DNA of 64,000 nt from Thalassotalea euphylliae (GTDB lineage Bacteria > Pseudomonadota > Gammaproteobacteria > Enterobacterales > Alteromonadaceae), in NCBI RefSeq assembly GCF_003390395.1, contig NZ_QUOV01000001.1:1550001-1614000 (forward strand), in the 5' to 3' direction. A program made the translations under genes and the position numbers. This document shows, in pieces, positions 47,386 to 57,989 of this stretch (within the stretch, counting starts at the first letter, position 1; every line of letters begins with the position of its first letter). The notes under the pieces are model-generated. The model ran no database searches. It saw only the letters and a list, made by a program, of their open reading frames with translations, and had not been told where the DNA came from.

Positions 47386-48336
47386 TTAAGCTTCAAACAT
47401 TGCAGAAATAGATTCTTCGTTGCTTACACGGCGAATAGCTTCAGATAGCATACCGCTCAACGTTAGTTGCTTCACACGGTCGCCTAACGCTTTAATTTCA
47501 TCTGATAATGGAATTGAGTCAGTCACAATGACTTCATCAATCACAGATTCTCGTAGGTTCTGCGCTGCATTTCCAGAAAGTACAGGGTGTGTTGCATAAG
47601 CGTAAACATTTTTCGCACCGTGATCTTTAAGTGCAGCAGCAGCTTTCGCTAATGTGCCACCAGTATCAATCATGTCGTCAACGATAATACAGTCACGGCC
47701 TTCCACATCACCGATAATGTGCATTACTTGTGCAACGTTGGCTTTCGGACGACGTTTATCGATAATCGCTAAATCAGCGTCATCAAGTAATTTTGCTACT
47801 GCGCGAGCACGTACAACACCGCCGATATCAGGTGAAACCACTACTGGGTTTTCTAAGTTGCGGGTTTTCATGTCTTCTAACAAGATAGGTGTACCGAATA
47901 CGTTATCTACTGGTACATCGAAGAAGCCTTGAATTTGCTCTGCGTGTAGGTCAACAGTTAGGACACGGTCAACACCAACGCTTGAAAGGAAGTCTGCTAC
48001 TACTTTAGCGGTAATTGGTACACGAGCACTGCGTACACGACGGTCTTGGCGAGCGTAGCCGAAGTATGGCATAACAGCGGTGATACGACCTGCAGAAGCG
48101 CGGCGCAGGGCATCAACCATGACAATCAATTCCATTAGGTTATTGTTAGTCGGTGCACAGGTTGATTGGATGATAAACACATCGGCACCACGAACATTTT
48201 CAGTGATTTCAACACTGATTTCCCCGTCACTAAAACTACCTACTTTCGCTTCACCTAAACCGATATATAAGCGATCGGCAATTTTTTTAGCCAGTTCAGG
48301 GGTGGCGTTACCCGCAAAGATCTTCATGTCAGGCAC
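47386..48336 (-). CDS. prs: Ribose-phosphate pyrophosphokinase
   Basis: Prs makes PRPP from ribose 5-phosphate and ATP, the precursor for purines, pyrimidines, NAD, histidine and tryptophan. The 316-residue protein begins [20 protein letters not shown], as in E. coli. The ATP loop (YARQDRR), the catalytic [11 protein letters not shown] and the PRPP-binding [12 protein letters not shown] are present. The start codon is GTG at 48336, as in E. coli prs, with GAGGA upstream. It is the last gene of lolB-ispE-prs, 93 bp after ispE, and ends at a strong terminator. Confidence 0.97.
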   Translation of the reverse strand: MPDMKIFAGNATPELAKKIADRLYIGLGEAKVGSFSDGEISVEITENVRGADVFIIQSTCAPTNNNLMELIVMVDALRRASAGRITAVMPYFGYARQDRRVRSARVPITAKVVADFLSSVGVDRVLTVDLHAEQIQGFFDVPVDNVFGTPILLEDMKTRNLENPVVVSPDIGGVVRARAVAKLLDDADLAIIDKRRPKANVAQVMHIIGDVEGRDCIIVDDMIDTGGTLAKAAAALKDHGAKNVYAYATHPVLSGNAAQNLRESVIDEVIVTDSIPLSDEIKALGDRVKQLTLSGMLSEAIRRVSNEESISAMFEA

Positions 48337-48429
48337 TGTAAGTTCCTCAGAAGCTTATGACATTAAACGTAAACACTGATAGCCAGCGTGATTTAACTAT
48401 CAGCAAACTATTCATATTTCGCCAGTTAA

Positions 48430-49293
48430 TTAACCCAGATTTTTGCGCAGTGTTTCTAACGCAGAATGGGTAGGCGATTGGTTGACACCTTTAGCGACAA
48501 ACGACTCAATGTTGTTAGGCAGTTGAGCTTGAATATCGCAAGCCTCTTGCTCACTGGTACAAGTGGTAAAAATGCATGCCCCTGTACCCGTCATTCGAGA
48601 CGGCGCGTATTCTAACAATGTCGCCAACAGCTTGGCAACCTCAGGGTAGTGTTTTGTTACCACCACTTCGCAATCATTTTGACGGTGATCAGTGTTTAGC
48701 TCAAAAGCCGAAATTTTCTTAGTATTTCTAGGTAAATCATCACTTTGGAATACTTCTTGAGTGGAAATGTGCACTTCGGGCTTACTCACCAGGTACCAGC
48801 ACTCTGCAGGCGCTGCAGGTACTAATTGTTCGCCAACACCTTCCGCAAAGGCAGCAAAGCCGCGCACAAAAATTGGCACATCAGCCCCTAGCGACAAGCC
48901 CAACTCAGCAAGTTTTTCTAGGGGCAAATTAAGCTGCCAAAGCTCATTCAATGCCAATAAAATAGTCGCGGCATTTGACGAGCCGCCGCCCAAACCGCCA
49001 CCCATAGGTAGCACTTTGTTGATGGCAATATTGATTCCTAAACTATTACTTTTTACCCGCTCAAGAATTTTAGCGGCTTTAACAATTAGGTTATCTGCTT
49101 CGGCGACACCTTCAATTGGTGTCGCTAGGGTAATTTTATTATCGTCAGTTAGCGTAAGTGAAATGGTGTCGCTGTAGTCGAGAAACTGAAATAAGGTTTG
49201 CAGTTCGTGATACCCATCTGGTCTGCGACCGTTAACGTGTAAAAATAAATTAAGCTTGGCCGGAGAAGGTAATGTGTAGGTTGTATTTATCAT
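48430..49293 (-). CDS. ispE: 4-Diphosphocytidyl-2-C-methyl-D-erythritol kinase
   Basis: IspE phosphorylates CDP-methylerythritol in the MEP route to isoprenoid precursors. The 287-residue GHMP kinase has the N-terminal substrate site [20 protein letters not shown], the glycine-rich ATP loop [15 protein letters not shown] and the C-terminal [10 protein letters not shown] loop. It sits between lolB and prs on the same strand, the same order as in E. coli. Cytosolic. Start ATG at 49293. Confidence 0.95.
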   Translation of the reverse strand: MINTTYTLPSPAKLNLFLHVNGRRPDGYHELQTLFQFLDYSDTISLTLTDDNKITLATPIEGVAEADNLIVKAAKILERVKSNSLGINIAINKVLPMGGGLGGGSSNAATILLALNELWQLNLPLEKLAELGLSLGADVPIFVRGFAAFAEGVGEQLVPAAPAECWYLVSKPEVHISTQEVFQSDDLPRNTKKISAFELNTDHRQNDCEVVVTKHYPEVAKLLATLLEYAPSRMTGTGACIFTTCTSEQEACDIQAQLPNNIESFVAKGVNQSPTHSALETLRKNLG

Positions 49294-49401
49294 TTAACGG
49301 GGGGCTTTAGTTCGTAGTTAGAAGTTAATACTGAGTTTGGCTTTCATTCACTGAAGTGAGCCGCTTAGCGGATTGATCATGGAAAAGCTCTAGCTGCACA
49401 A

Positions 49402-50010
49402 TCAAATTTGCCATTGTCTTATTGCCAGCTTAATGGTTAAGCCTTGCTGTTTAATTAATATGCTAGTTGGCAGTTGTACGCCTTGAAATTCTTGGTAGCG
49501 ACTGTATTGCACTCGCCATTGCTGATTATTGTAATAGCTAGTGATGGTTGCAGGTAATTGGCTTTCAGCCGATAAGCTTATTTCATCGCTGTCTGAATAA
49601 GGTACGGCCTTGATCCAATGTGTCAACGCATCGCTGGGAAAAGTAAGGCCAGTAAGTTGCCAAATAAGCTGGTCAAGATTTCGGGTTTGATAATCTTTGC
49701 CATCAATCGTTAGTTGATGTGAACCGTTAACGCTCTCAAGTGACATCACATTGATGCCTAAATAAGTGGTTAAATTAAGCGATTGGTTATCTTCACCGTG
49801 CTGCCAAAAAATACTGGCCTTTTCACGTTTACTTGGCTGAATAAAGGCAATTTGTCCTTTTATTTGCCAGTCATTAATACTGCTTAGTAGCTCTGTGCGA
49901 TCTGTGCTTGGATCATAGTTTTGTTGTTTGCCAAAGCTACCTAGCTGGGCGCAACCCCCAAGCATTAGCGTTAAGCACATTATTAACCCCATTAACAACT
50001 GGCTGTTCAT
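49402..50010 (-). CDS. lolB: Outer-membrane lipoprotein insertion protein LolB
   Basis: LolB is itself an outer-membrane lipoprotein that receives lipoproteins from LolA and inserts them. From the ATG at 50010 the protein is 202 residues (E. coli 207). A hydrophobic leader ends in the lipobox LGGC, so the lipid cysteine is residue 20. The body has the expected segments WQIKGQIAFIQPSKREKASI and WQHGEDNQSLNLTTYLGINV. The start is uncertain: the leader from 50010 lacks a basic residue, and an upstream TTG at 50025 would supply a lysine and has AGAG ahead of it. Position next to ispE and divergent from hemA is the standard gammaproteobacterial arrangement. Confidence 0.88.
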   Translation of the reverse strand: MNSQLLMGLIMCLTLMLGGCAQLGSFGKQQNYDPSTDRTELLSSINDWQIKGQIAFIQPSKREKASIFWQHGEDNQSLNLTTYLGINVMSLESVNGSHQLTIDGKDYQTRNLDQLIWQLTGLTFPSDALTHWIKAVPYSDSDEISLSAESQLPATITSYYNNQQWRVQYSRYQEFQGVQLPTSILIKQQGLTIKLAIRQWQI

Positions 50011-50567
50011 CGTCTTAGCTATCAATAGCTCTATATCTAATGGCAGTGTTACTGGCGAATATTGGCGAGACATAACTGGAGGCTTACCTATCTGCAAAGC
50101 TTGTTTCATGAAATGTATAAGTGGCTAAAGCAAAATTGTACTTAAGCGAGATGGTAGCGCAAATAGCTAGCAACTAACACCAATGAATTAGCGTTTACAA
50201 AGCTAAGCGAATTAACTCGATACTTAATGAATAAGAATGAGGTTAGTTCTTATTGTTAAATCACATTTAATTTAGTGGTGATTTCACAAACAACATCACC
50301 GTTAACTTAACTGATTATTCGTTTTTTTCGATAGTTATATTTAAATATAGTGTTGGTTAGCCACTTTCAATCACGAGCAATTTTCCGTAAAATTAGCGCC
50401 AAATTTTTTCTGGGTATTTTTCCTATACTTAAGTTAGTTCACTTTGCAGCCAGCGCTTACTTGGCTGAACCTTTTGAACTTAGCTAAGTAAAGAAAAACT
50501 CTCGCTTACCCAATATTTGGTGCGAAACGCCAAATTTACATTCTGCGTTAGGCTGAAATTACGAAAT
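50011..50567. other. Divergent lolB-hemA promoter region
   Basis: No supported gene is seen in this AT-rich gap. A probable hemA promoter is TTTCAA (50365-50370) and TAAAAT (50388-50393) with a 17-bp spacer, followed by TAGCGCC. It would give a leader of about 170 nt. An in-frame upstream ATG-less extension of hemA (from 50517) is not conserved. The lolB promoter was not located. Confidence 0.4.
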
Positions 50568-51839
50568 ATGTCCATAGTTGCTGTTGGTATCAATCATAAA
50601 ACTGCACCCGTGTCGGTTCGAGAGAAAATCTCGTTCAACCCCGACCAATTAAGCTCAGCTTTGCAAGAGATGCTGGCGCAAGTGGAATGTAATGAAGCAG
50701 CAATATTATCGACCTGTAACCGCACTGAACTTTATCTGGTTCAAGACGCTAGCCTAGAAGCAACGCAAGCAAAGGTCGTTAGCTGGCTAGAGCAATACCA
50801 CAATATTCCTGCTAGTGCGATTATTCCAAGCCTATATTGGCATACCGACAAACAAGCCGTAAACCACATGATGCGTGTCGCGTGTGGCTTAGATTCGTTA
50901 GTCTTGGGTGAACCACAAATTCTCGGCCAAATGAAACAAGCTTACTCGCAAGCAAAAGCCGCGGGTTCAATGGCCTTGGTTATGGATCGGTTATTCCAAA
51001 GGACTTTTGGTGTTGCCAAACAAGTGCGCACTGAAACTGAAATTGGCGAAAGCGCGGTTTCAGTAGCTTTTGCAGCCGTAAACCTTGCAAAACATATTTT
51101 TGCCAGCCTGAAAAATGCGCGTGTACTGCTTGTCGGTGCAGGCGAAACCATAGAGCTGGTTGCTAAGCATTTATACGACAATAATGTTGGTAGCATCACG
51201 GTGGCGAATCGCACGATTTCTCGTGCGGAAAATATGGCGAAGCAGATTGGCGCCGATGTCATCACCCTAGCGCAAATTCCTGACTACTTGGCCAAAGCCG
51301 ATATTGTCATTAGCTCAACCGGCAGTACCTTACCTATTATCGGAAAAGGTATGGTGGAAAGCGCTCTAGAACAGCGTAAGCATCAACCTATTTTTATGGT
51401 CGACTTAGCCGTACCGCGTGATATCGAAGAGCAAGTATCCGATTTAGAGGATGTCTTCTTATACACAGTTGATGACTTGCAGGGCATTATCGCGAAAAAT
51501 ATTGAAAACCGCCGTAAAGCCGCAGTGCAAGCGGAAGGTATCGTGACTGAGCAATCGGGCGTGTTTATGTCATGGTTGCGCGGTTTAAATACTCAAGATG
51601 CGGTGTTAAGTTATCGCCAGCAATGTATGGCTGAGCGTGACGTGTTGTTAGAAAAGGCGCTTTCGCAGCTTAATAACAATAAAAACCCAGAAGCGGTAGT
51701 GGCAGAGCTCGCCACTAAGCTGACAAACAAATTAATGCATGCGCCAACCAGTGCACTGCAATCTGCTGCTCAAGGCGGCGAACTCGATAAACTCATTTAT
51801 TTACGCGACATTTTTGATTTGGATAAGCCAAATAACTAA
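50568..51839 (+). CDS. hemA: Glutamyl-tRNA reductase
   Basis: HemA reduces glutamyl-tRNA with NADPH to glutamate-1-semialdehyde, the first committed step of tetrapyrrole (haem) synthesis. The 423-residue protein starts MSIVAVGINHKTAPVSVREK. The catalytic cysteine is C50 in ILSTCNRTELY. The NADPH-binding domain has VLLVGAGETIELVAKHLYD, and MVDLAVPRDIEEQV is the conserved core. I start at the ATG at 50568, since the longer frame from 50517 adds residues not found in the family. It heads the hemA-prfA-prmC unit, with 33 bp to prfA. Confidence 0.96.
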   Translation: MSIVAVGINHKTAPVSVREKISFNPDQLSSALQEMLAQVECNEAAILSTCNRTELYLVQDASLEATQAKVVSWLEQYHNIPASAIIPSLYWHTDKQAVNHMMRVACGLDSLVLGEPQILGQMKQAYSQAKAAGSMALVMDRLFQRTFGVAKQVRTETEIGESAVSVAFAAVNLAKHIFASLKNARVLLVGAGETIELVAKHLYDNNVGSITVANRTISRAENMAKQIGADVITLAQIPDYLAKADIVISSTGSTLPIIGKGMVESALEQRKHQPIFMVDLAVPRDIEEQVSDLEDVFLYTVDDLQGIIAKNIENRRKAAVQAEGIVTEQSGVFMSWLRGLNTQDAVLSYRQQCMAERDVLLEKALSQLNNNKNPEAVVAELATKLTNKLMHAPTSALQSAAQGGELDKLIYLRDIFDLDKPNN

Positions 51840-51872
51840 ACTCTCGCGATATCAGAAAAGACAATTTACAAA

Positions 51873-52961
51873 ATGAAAGAATCCGTATACCGCAAGCTCG
51901 AAGGTTTAGTTGAGCGTTTTGAAGAAGTGCAGGCGCTATTGTCTGATCCTGAAACCATTGCTGATCAGGAAAAGTTCAAAGCCTTGTCAAAAGAGTTTTC
52001 TCAACTCGAAGGCACCACTAAGGTGTTCCAAACTTTCCAATCTGCTGAAGAAGATTTGGAAATGGCCAACGAAATGCTTAAAGACAGTGATCCAGATATG
52101 CGTGAAATGGCGCAAGAAGAGCACAAAGCAGCAAAAGCGGCGATTGAAGAGTTAGAGCAAGAGCTACAAATTCTATTACTGCCGAAAGATCCAAACGATG
52201 ATAACAACTGTTTCGTTGAGATTCGTGCTGGTGCTGGTGGTGATGAAGCTGCTATTTTCGCTGGTGATATTTTCCGCATGTACAGCCGATACGCTGAGAA
52301 AAAAGGCTGGAAAGTGGAGGTGATGAACATGAACGAAAGTGAGCAGGGTGGCTACAAAGAAATCATCGCAAAAATTAACGGCGAAGGTGTTTACGGCGAG
52401 ATGAAGTTCGAGTCAGGTGGTCACCGCGTACAACGTGTACCAGAAACTGAATCACAAGGCCGTGTTCATACCTCTGCTTGTACTGTCGTGGTAATGCCAG
52501 AAATTCCTGAATCTGAAGCGATTGAAATTAACAAGGCCGACTTAAAAGTAGATACCTTCCGCGCCTCTGGTGCTGGTGGTCAGCACGTTAACAAAACCGA
52601 CTCTGCGATTCGTATTACCCACATTCCAACCGGCTTAGTGGTGGAATGTCAAGACCAGCGTTCACAACATAAAAACCGCGCACAGGCCATGTCTGTGCTT
52701 CAAGCGCGTTTACAACAAGCGGAAGACGATAAGCGCCGCGCCGAAGAAGAGTCTTCACGTCGTAGCCTAGTCGCTAGTGGTGATCGCTCTGAACGTATTC
52801 GCACTTACAACTACCCACAAGGGCGTATGACAGACCACCGCATTAACTTAACGTTGTATCGCTTAAACGAAGTGATTGAAGGTAACTTACAGTTAGTGAT
52901 GGATCCAATCCTTCAAGAAAACCAAGCAGACTTATTAGCGTCACTTGCTGATCAAAACTAA
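51873..52961 (+). CDS. prfA: Peptide chain release factor 1
   Basis: RF1 reads UAA and UAG stop codons and triggers peptidyl-tRNA hydrolysis. The 362-residue protein carries the catalytic GGQ at residues 235-237 ([14 protein letters not shown]), whose glutamine is methylated by PrmC, encoded just downstream. The end of domain 3 ([20 protein letters not shown]) is typical of class I factors. The length and the C-terminal LLASLADQN match RF1, not RF2. It lies between hemA and prmC as in E. coli and is probably co-transcribed with both. Confidence 0.97.
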   Translation: MKESVYRKLEGLVERFEEVQALLSDPETIADQEKFKALSKEFSQLEGTTKVFQTFQSAEEDLEMANEMLKDSDPDMREMAQEEHKAAKAAIEELEQELQILLLPKDPNDDNNCFVEIRAGAGGDEAAIFAGDIFRMYSRYAEKKGWKVEVMNMNESEQGGYKEIIAKINGEGVYGEMKFESGGHRVQRVPETESQGRVHTSACTVVVMPEIPESEAIEINKADLKVDTFRASGAGGQHVNKTDSAIRITHIPTGLVVECQDQRSQHKNRAQAMSVLQARLQQAEDDKRRAEEESSRRSLVASGDRSERIRTYNYPQGRMTDHRINLTLYRLNEVIEGNLQLVMDPILQENQADLLASLADQN

Positions 52962-52972
52962 TCTGTCGAGTT

Positions 52973-53866
52973 TTGGTTTTGAACAGTGAAGTACTTCCTA
53001 CCATAGAAGTTGTTTTAGCATCAGCAAGCAAGCAGCTTGCTGATGTCTCTGACTCCCCCTTGCTTGATGCGAAAGTGCTACTTGCCGACGCACTTGAGCA
53101 AACCTTAACTTATCTTATTACTTGGCACGATAAGCCGCTCACCGAAGGTCAATTAAGCGCTTTTCAGCAAATGCTTGATAGACGTTTAGCAGGCGAGCCA
53201 ATTGCTTATATTGTGGGTGTTAAAGAGTTTTGGTCGCTGCCATTTTTTGTTGCACCTTCAACACTCATCCCACGCCCAGATACTGAGACCTTGATTGAGT
53301 TAGTACTTGCTAATCATCAGGTTAACCATTCGTCAAACCATGATAAAGATAACCTGCGACTATTAGACTTAGGCACAGGTACAGGTGCAATCGCCTTAGC
53401 ACTGGCCTCAGAAAATCCTAGCTGGCAAGTGCAAGCAGTTGACTTTAATCCTGATGCGATAAAACTGGCGCAGCGAAATGCTCAGCATTTAGCGTTAACC
53501 CAGGTTAAGATTTATCAGTCTGATTGGTTTAGCACGGTGAATGGGCAAAGCAACGAAGATAAGTTTGATATCATTGTGAGCAACCCACCGTATATAGATG
53601 AAGCTGATCCACATTTAGTAGCAGGCGATGTGAGATTTGAACCGAAATCCGCGCTGGTAGCTGATAATCAAGGGCTTGCTGATATTGAACATATCGTTTG
53701 TGAAGCGAAAAATTATCTAGCCAACGGCGGTGCTATATATCTTGAACACGGCTATCAGCAAGGAGCGGCAGTAAGAGATATTCTGACCGCTAACGGCTAT
53801 CAAAATGCACAGACCGAGCAAGACTTAGCTGGCAATGAACGCATAACTTGGGCATGCTTAGCTTAA
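52973..53866 (+). CDS. prmC: Release factor glutamine methyltransferase PrmC
   Basis: PrmC (HemK) methylates the GGQ glutamine of RF1 and RF2 using S-adenosylmethionine. The 297-residue frame contains the SAM-binding LLDLGTGTGAIALALA, the acidic VDFNPDAIKLAQRNA and the catalytic NPPY motif in IIVSNPPYIDEADPH. The substrate-binding IPRPDTETLIE is present too. The start is a non-ATG codon: TTG at 52973 or TTG at 52979, both after a CGAG site. A start with no ATG suggests low expression or coupling to prfA, which ends 11 bp earlier. The substrate gene prfA is directly adjacent. Confidence 0.94.
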   Translation: MVLNSEVLPTIEVVLASASKQLADVSDSPLLDAKVLLADALEQTLTYLITWHDKPLTEGQLSAFQQMLDRRLAGEPIAYIVGVKEFWSLPFFVAPSTLIPRPDTETLIELVLANHQVNHSSNHDKDNLRLLDLGTGTGAIALALASENPSWQVQAVDFNPDAIKLAQRNAQHLALTQVKIYQSDWFSTVNGQSNEDKFDIIVSNPPYIDEADPHLVAGDVRFEPKSALVADNQGLADIEHIVCEAKNYLANGGAIYLEHGYQQGAAVRDILTANGYQNAQTEQDLAGNERITWACLA

Positions 53867-54203
53867 TCAGGCTGAGTTAACAGCTTTGGCCTAATGTTAT
53901 ACCCATGCTACATCAAGAAGCTTGATTTCAGCGCTGTCACAGGGGCTCAATATCAAGGCGCAGCTTGCCGGAATGGTCATTCCCTTTCAATAAGCTGCAA
54001 CGCATAGAGTGAGTTCCTGTGAAGCGCCCAAAGGGTTGGTTTAAAAGCGATTTATGCTGCGTTATTGATTGTGACAAGGGAACGACCATTCTCTGTAATC
54101 AATGCCTTGCCTAAACCGCTTTTAATTCCAACTGAAACAAGCTCTTTGAAGTAGCATGGGTATATAACAATAATTTTCTAGGGCACATCATTAAGGTAGA
54201 AAT
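53867..54203. other. prmC-sirB2 intergenic region
   Basis: Nearly the whole gap is taken up by the palindromic element listed separately (53896-54168). The element interrupts the normally tight hemA-prfA-prmC-sirB2 run. About 35 bp remain before sirB2 and include AAGGTAGAAAT as its ribosome site. Confidence 0.6.
53896..54168. repeat. MITE-like long palindromic element (273 bp)
   Basis: The ends are inverted repeats: GTTATACCCATGCTAC at 53896 onward and its complement, with two extra bases, ending at 54168. The similarity continues inward for ~35 bp (CAAGAAGCTTGATTTCAG against its partner). Inner arms also pair: AATGGTCATTCCCTT and AAGGGAACGACCATT. The whole element can fold into one long imperfect hairpin. 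It shares AATGCCTTGCCTA (54101-54113) with the 42-kb element. No coding capacity. Confidence 0.7.
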
Positions 54204-54566
54204 ATGAAACACTTACACATGACGCTGGCAATTATCAGCGTAAGCTTTTTTACATTGCGCTTTTTCTGGTTACTGAAATCACCGCAGATGCTGGACAAAA
54301 AATGGGTGAAAATCTCTCCGCACGTCATTGATACGTTTTTACTCGGTATTGGTGTTGTGATGGCGGTAAAACTAGCATTAAATCCAACAGAGCAGTTGTG
54401 GTTGGCTGAAAAGCTGATGGCGATAGTCGCTTATATTTTTACTGGCATCTATGCCTTAAAATTCGCTCGCAATCGCACCATGCAAATTTTCGGCTATGTC
54501 GGTGCAATGGGCTGGGTTATGCTGGTCTTTAAAATCGCTCATACCAAAGAAACCTTCTTCTTTTAA
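54204..54566 (+). CDS. sirB2: SirB2 family inner-membrane protein
   Basis: A 120-residue SirB2/YchQ-type membrane protein. About four helices are visible: residues ~5-25 (HMTLAIISVSFFTLRFFWLL), ~43-62 (VIDTFLLGIGVVMAVKLAL), ~70-90 (KLMAIVAYIFTGIYALKFA) and ~95-112. The RFFWL and DTFLLGIGV segments are typical of the family. In E. coli the order is hemA-prfA-prmC-ychQ-ychA-kdsA; the same order is kept here apart from inserted elements. Its function is not established. It is followed by a hairpin with T-tract, so it may be expressed separately from sirB1. Confidence 0.85.
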   Translation: MKHLHMTLAIISVSFFTLRFFWLLKSPQMLDKKWVKISPHVIDTFLLGIGVVMAVKLALNPTEQLWLAEKLMAIVAYIFTGIYALKFARNRTMQIFGYVGAMGWVMLVFKIAHTKETFFF

Positions 54567-54605
54567 CTGTCTTTTTGACAGTTAACGTCTAGTAAATAAT
54601 CAGTT

Positions 54606-54636
54606 GGGCTGAACAATTTTATTCAGCCCTTTAATT
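54606..54636 (+). terminator. Probable terminator after sirB2
   Basis: GGGCTGAA (54606-54613) pairs with TTCAGCCC (54622-54629), followed by TTTAATTTA. An additional TTAACTGTC/GACAGTTAA hairpin lies just before it. Confidence 0.5.
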
Positions 54637-54695
54637 TATCGTTTTCCACCCCCATATTGTCCCTTTAGTTTTTATTGGGTCTAATTTTTCTTTTC

Positions 54696-55493
54696 ATGAA
54701 TGATTTGTTGTTGTCTGAAATAAATACCGAACGAGAAGACTTGCTGCGTGCAGTTATGCTTGTTGAAGAATTTATCTTTGAACATAAGTCATCGGTACTA
54801 CCTCTGATTGACGAAATGGTGGATTATTGCGAGCAAGAGCTGGCGGATATAGAAGAGCCGTTGGCACAAGCGGAGCATTTCATTAATTTGCTGTTTCTTG
54901 ATTTATTGTTTATTGAAACGAAAAGAAATAGCTGGCCTGTTGCCGCACTACAGCTGGAACAAGCGGTTGCGCATCGCGAAATTCATCCAGTGCTTAAAGC
55001 GGTGATATTTAAAACCATAGGTGAGCAATGCGGTTTTGAAATCGATCTGGTTTTTGTCCCGGAAAAAGTCATGTTAAGGCTGATTTGTGATCAGCAGTTT
55101 GCCATTATTTTCGATCCACTCAATGGCGAGTCACTCAACTGGGAAGAGTTAGATACTCGCCTAGACGAATTACCGCAAGAACCTTCAGAATATCTTGAAT
55201 CCATGGACACCAAAGCGGTGTTGGTGGAGTACCTTAGCGCGTTGAAAAATGCGCTAATTGACGCGCAACAATACACAGAAGCGCTGCGCTGTGTTGACGT
55301 ACTAATCACTTTAAAACCAGATGACCCATTCCAGCGTCGCGATCGCGGATTTTTGCTTCATCAACTCGATTGCTTTAAAGTGGCGTACGATGATTATCAA
55401 TATTTTGTAAATGAATGTCCGCAAGATCCAGCGGCCCAAATATTAAAAATACAATTAGATAATATAAAAATTTCCAATACAATTTTACATTAG
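54696..55493 (+). CDS. sirB1: SirB1 family protein (transglutaminase-like plus TPR)
   Basis: A 265-residue SirB1/YchA-type cytosolic protein. The N-terminal ~170 residues form the transglutaminase-like region (family-typical VIFKTIGEQCGFEIDLVFVP and IFDPLNGESLNWEELD). The catalytic-type cysteine triad is not obvious. A C-terminal TPR-like part follows (YTEALRCVDVLITLKPDDPF, RDRGFLLHQLDCFKVAYDD), ending ISNTILH much as in E. coli SirB1. I start at the ATG at 54696; a TTG at 54675 is in frame but adds only a hydrophobic stub. Its molecular role is unknown. It belongs to the conserved prfA-prmC-kdsA neighbourhood. Confidence 0.85.
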   Translation: MNDLLLSEINTEREDLLRAVMLVEEFIFEHKSSVLPLIDEMVDYCEQELADIEEPLAQAEHFINLLFLDLLFIETKRNSWPVAALQLEQAVAHREIHPVLKAVIFKTIGEQCGFEIDLVFVPEKVMLRLICDQQFAIIFDPLNGESLNWEELDTRLDELPQEPSEYLESMDTKAVLVEYLSALKNALIDAQQYTEALRCVDVLITLKPDDPFQRRDRGFLLHQLDCFKVAYDDYQYFVNECPQDPAAQILKIQLDNIKISNTILH

Positions 55494-55507
55494 TTCACGG
55501 AGCCTTA

Positions 55508-56755
55508 ATGACTCATAACCCATTAATCACTAACGATGCGGTGGTGCTCGGTTTGCTGACCTTGATTTTAGGTGCAGTATTCAAAACCGCGCATAGCAGC
55601 CACCCGTTTTGGCGCAAGTTTTACAAGTATGTACCAGCCTTATTGCTGTGCTACTTTATTCCTTCGCTACTTAACACGTTTGGTATCGTTGATGGCCATA
55701 GTTCCAATGTTTACTATGTTGCCTCTCGGTTTTTATTGCCAGCTTGTTTAATACTGCTCACCATAAGTATCGATATTAAATCTATTATTAATCTTGGCCC
55801 TAAAGCCTTAATTATGTTCTTAACAGGTACGCTAGGTATTGTCATTGGCGGCCCTATTGCCATTTTAATTATGAGCGCTGTTGTGCCGGATGCAATTGGT
55901 GGCCATGGACCTGATGCGGTATGGCGCGGTATGACAACTGTTGCGGGCAGCTGGATTGGCGGCAGTGCTAACCAAGCTTCAATGAAAGAGATGTTTGAGG
56001 TTGGTGGCGATATCTTCTCAGCGATGGTAACCGTTGATGTCATTGTTGCCAATTTATGGATGGCGGTTTTGTTGTTTATGACCGCTAAACACAAAGAAAT
56101 TGATGCTAGAACTGGTGCCGATACCTCGGCAATTGAAGAGCTAAAAGTTAAAGTAGAAGAGTACCAAGCGCAAAACAGCAAAACGCCGCAGTTAAATGAC
56201 TATATTCGTATGATTGCGATTGCCTTTACCATTACCGGTTTTGCGCATTTCTGTGCTGATTTTCTCGGCCCGTATTTTGGTGAAACCTTCCCTTGGGCAA
56301 AAGAGTTTAGCTTAAACAGTAAGTTCTTCTGGTTAATCGTTATTGCAACAACAATAGGTATTAGCTTGTCATTCACGCGCGTGCGTGAAATTGAAGCTTA
56401 TGGTGCTTCTAAAGTAGCGCAAAGCTTTATTTATATTTTGGTCGCGTCAATTGGCTTGCACATGAATGTACTTGCTATCGCTGAAACGCCAATTTACTTT
56501 GTGATTGGTGCGATTTGGATGACCATTCACGCAACACTGATGCTGACAGTAGCCAAGTTTATCAAAGCGCCACTCTTTTATATGGCTGTAGGTAGCCAAG
56601 CAAATGTTGGCGGCGCGGCTTCTGCGCCAGTGGTGGCTTCGGCATTCCACCCGTCACTTGCGCCAGTAGGCGTACTGCTTGCAGTACTGGGCTATGGTGT
56701 TGGTACTTATATGGCGTACATTTGTGGTTTGTTAATGCAAGCTGCTGCTGGTTAA
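55508..56755 (+). CDS. DUF819 family membrane permease-like protein
   Basis: A 415-residue integral membrane protein with ten or more helices, resembling the DUF819 family of putative transporters. Recognisable segments: SRFLLPACLILLTISIDIKS, the glycine-rich GTLGIVIGGPIAILIMSAV, TTVAGSWIGGSANQASMKEM and, near the end, SQANVGGAASAPVVASAFHP. The two Gly/Asn motifs are reminiscent of re-entrant substrate loops. Substrate unknown. A GGAG site precedes the ATG, which is 14 bp after sirB1, and kdsA follows 16 bp later, so it is embedded in that operon. E. coli has no such gene here. Confidence 0.8.
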   Translation: MTHNPLITNDAVVLGLLTLILGAVFKTAHSSHPFWRKFYKYVPALLLCYFIPSLLNTFGIVDGHSSNVYYVASRFLLPACLILLTISIDIKSIINLGPKALIMFLTGTLGIVIGGPIAILIMSAVVPDAIGGHGPDAVWRGMTTVAGSWIGGSANQASMKEMFEVGGDIFSAMVTVDVIVANLWMAVLLFMTAKHKEIDARTGADTSAIEELKVKVEEYQAQNSKTPQLNDYIRMIAIAFTITGFAHFCADFLGPYFGETFPWAKEFSLNSKFFWLIVIATTIGISLSFTRVREIEAYGASKVAQSFIYILVASIGLHMNVLAIAETPIYFVIGAIWMTIHATLMLTVAKFIKAPLFYMAVGSQANVGGAASAPVVASAFHPSLAPVGVLLAVLGYGVGTYMAYICGLLMQAAAG

Positions 56756-56762
56756 ATTTTAA

Positions 56763-57617
<855 letters not shown>

Positions 57618-57664
57618 ACCCCTCAATTTGCTTTTGTAGCATCCGTTGGTGCAAGCTAAAAAAT

Positions 57665-57701
57665 AAAAGCCACTTGTTGTTAATCAACCAGTGGCTTTTT
57701 T
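57665..57701 (+). terminator. Terminator of kdsA
   Basis: AAAAGCCACT pairs with AGTGGCTTTT, and the stem is extended by GTTG/CAAC. Six T follow. Confidence 0.85.
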
Positions 57702-57953
57702 GTTTGTCAGTTGTTTTTACGAAAGTTCTTTCTTGTGAAAAGTGTTTGTTCAGAATATTACGTATTGAAGAGATTGCTCTGATCTATTGAACTGAAGTAT
57801 CAATCGGCTTAGCGGAGTATTTTCAATAGCTATAGGCTCTATCGGTAAGCCAATACCAGAACCTAATTGAACCAGTATCTAATTGAACCATTACCCAATA
57901 GAGAAACTGCTTTATTTAACCCATTAACTTTATAAAGCTCTTGCGCCAATAAC

Positions 57954-57989
57954 AAAAAGGCTAACAAAGTTAATTTGTTAGCCTTTTTT
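57954..57989. terminator. Bidirectional terminator at the end of the bufferin cluster
   Basis: AAAAAGGCTAACAAA pairs with TTTGTTAGCCTTTTT around a 5-base loop. T-runs lie on both strands. It follows the doxX stop on the minus strand by about 20 bp. Confidence 0.88.

Noticed and set aside
53896..54168. Insertion sequence
   Set aside because: It has terminal inverted repeats but no transposase frame and no clear target-site duplication, so it is listed as a MITE-like repeat.
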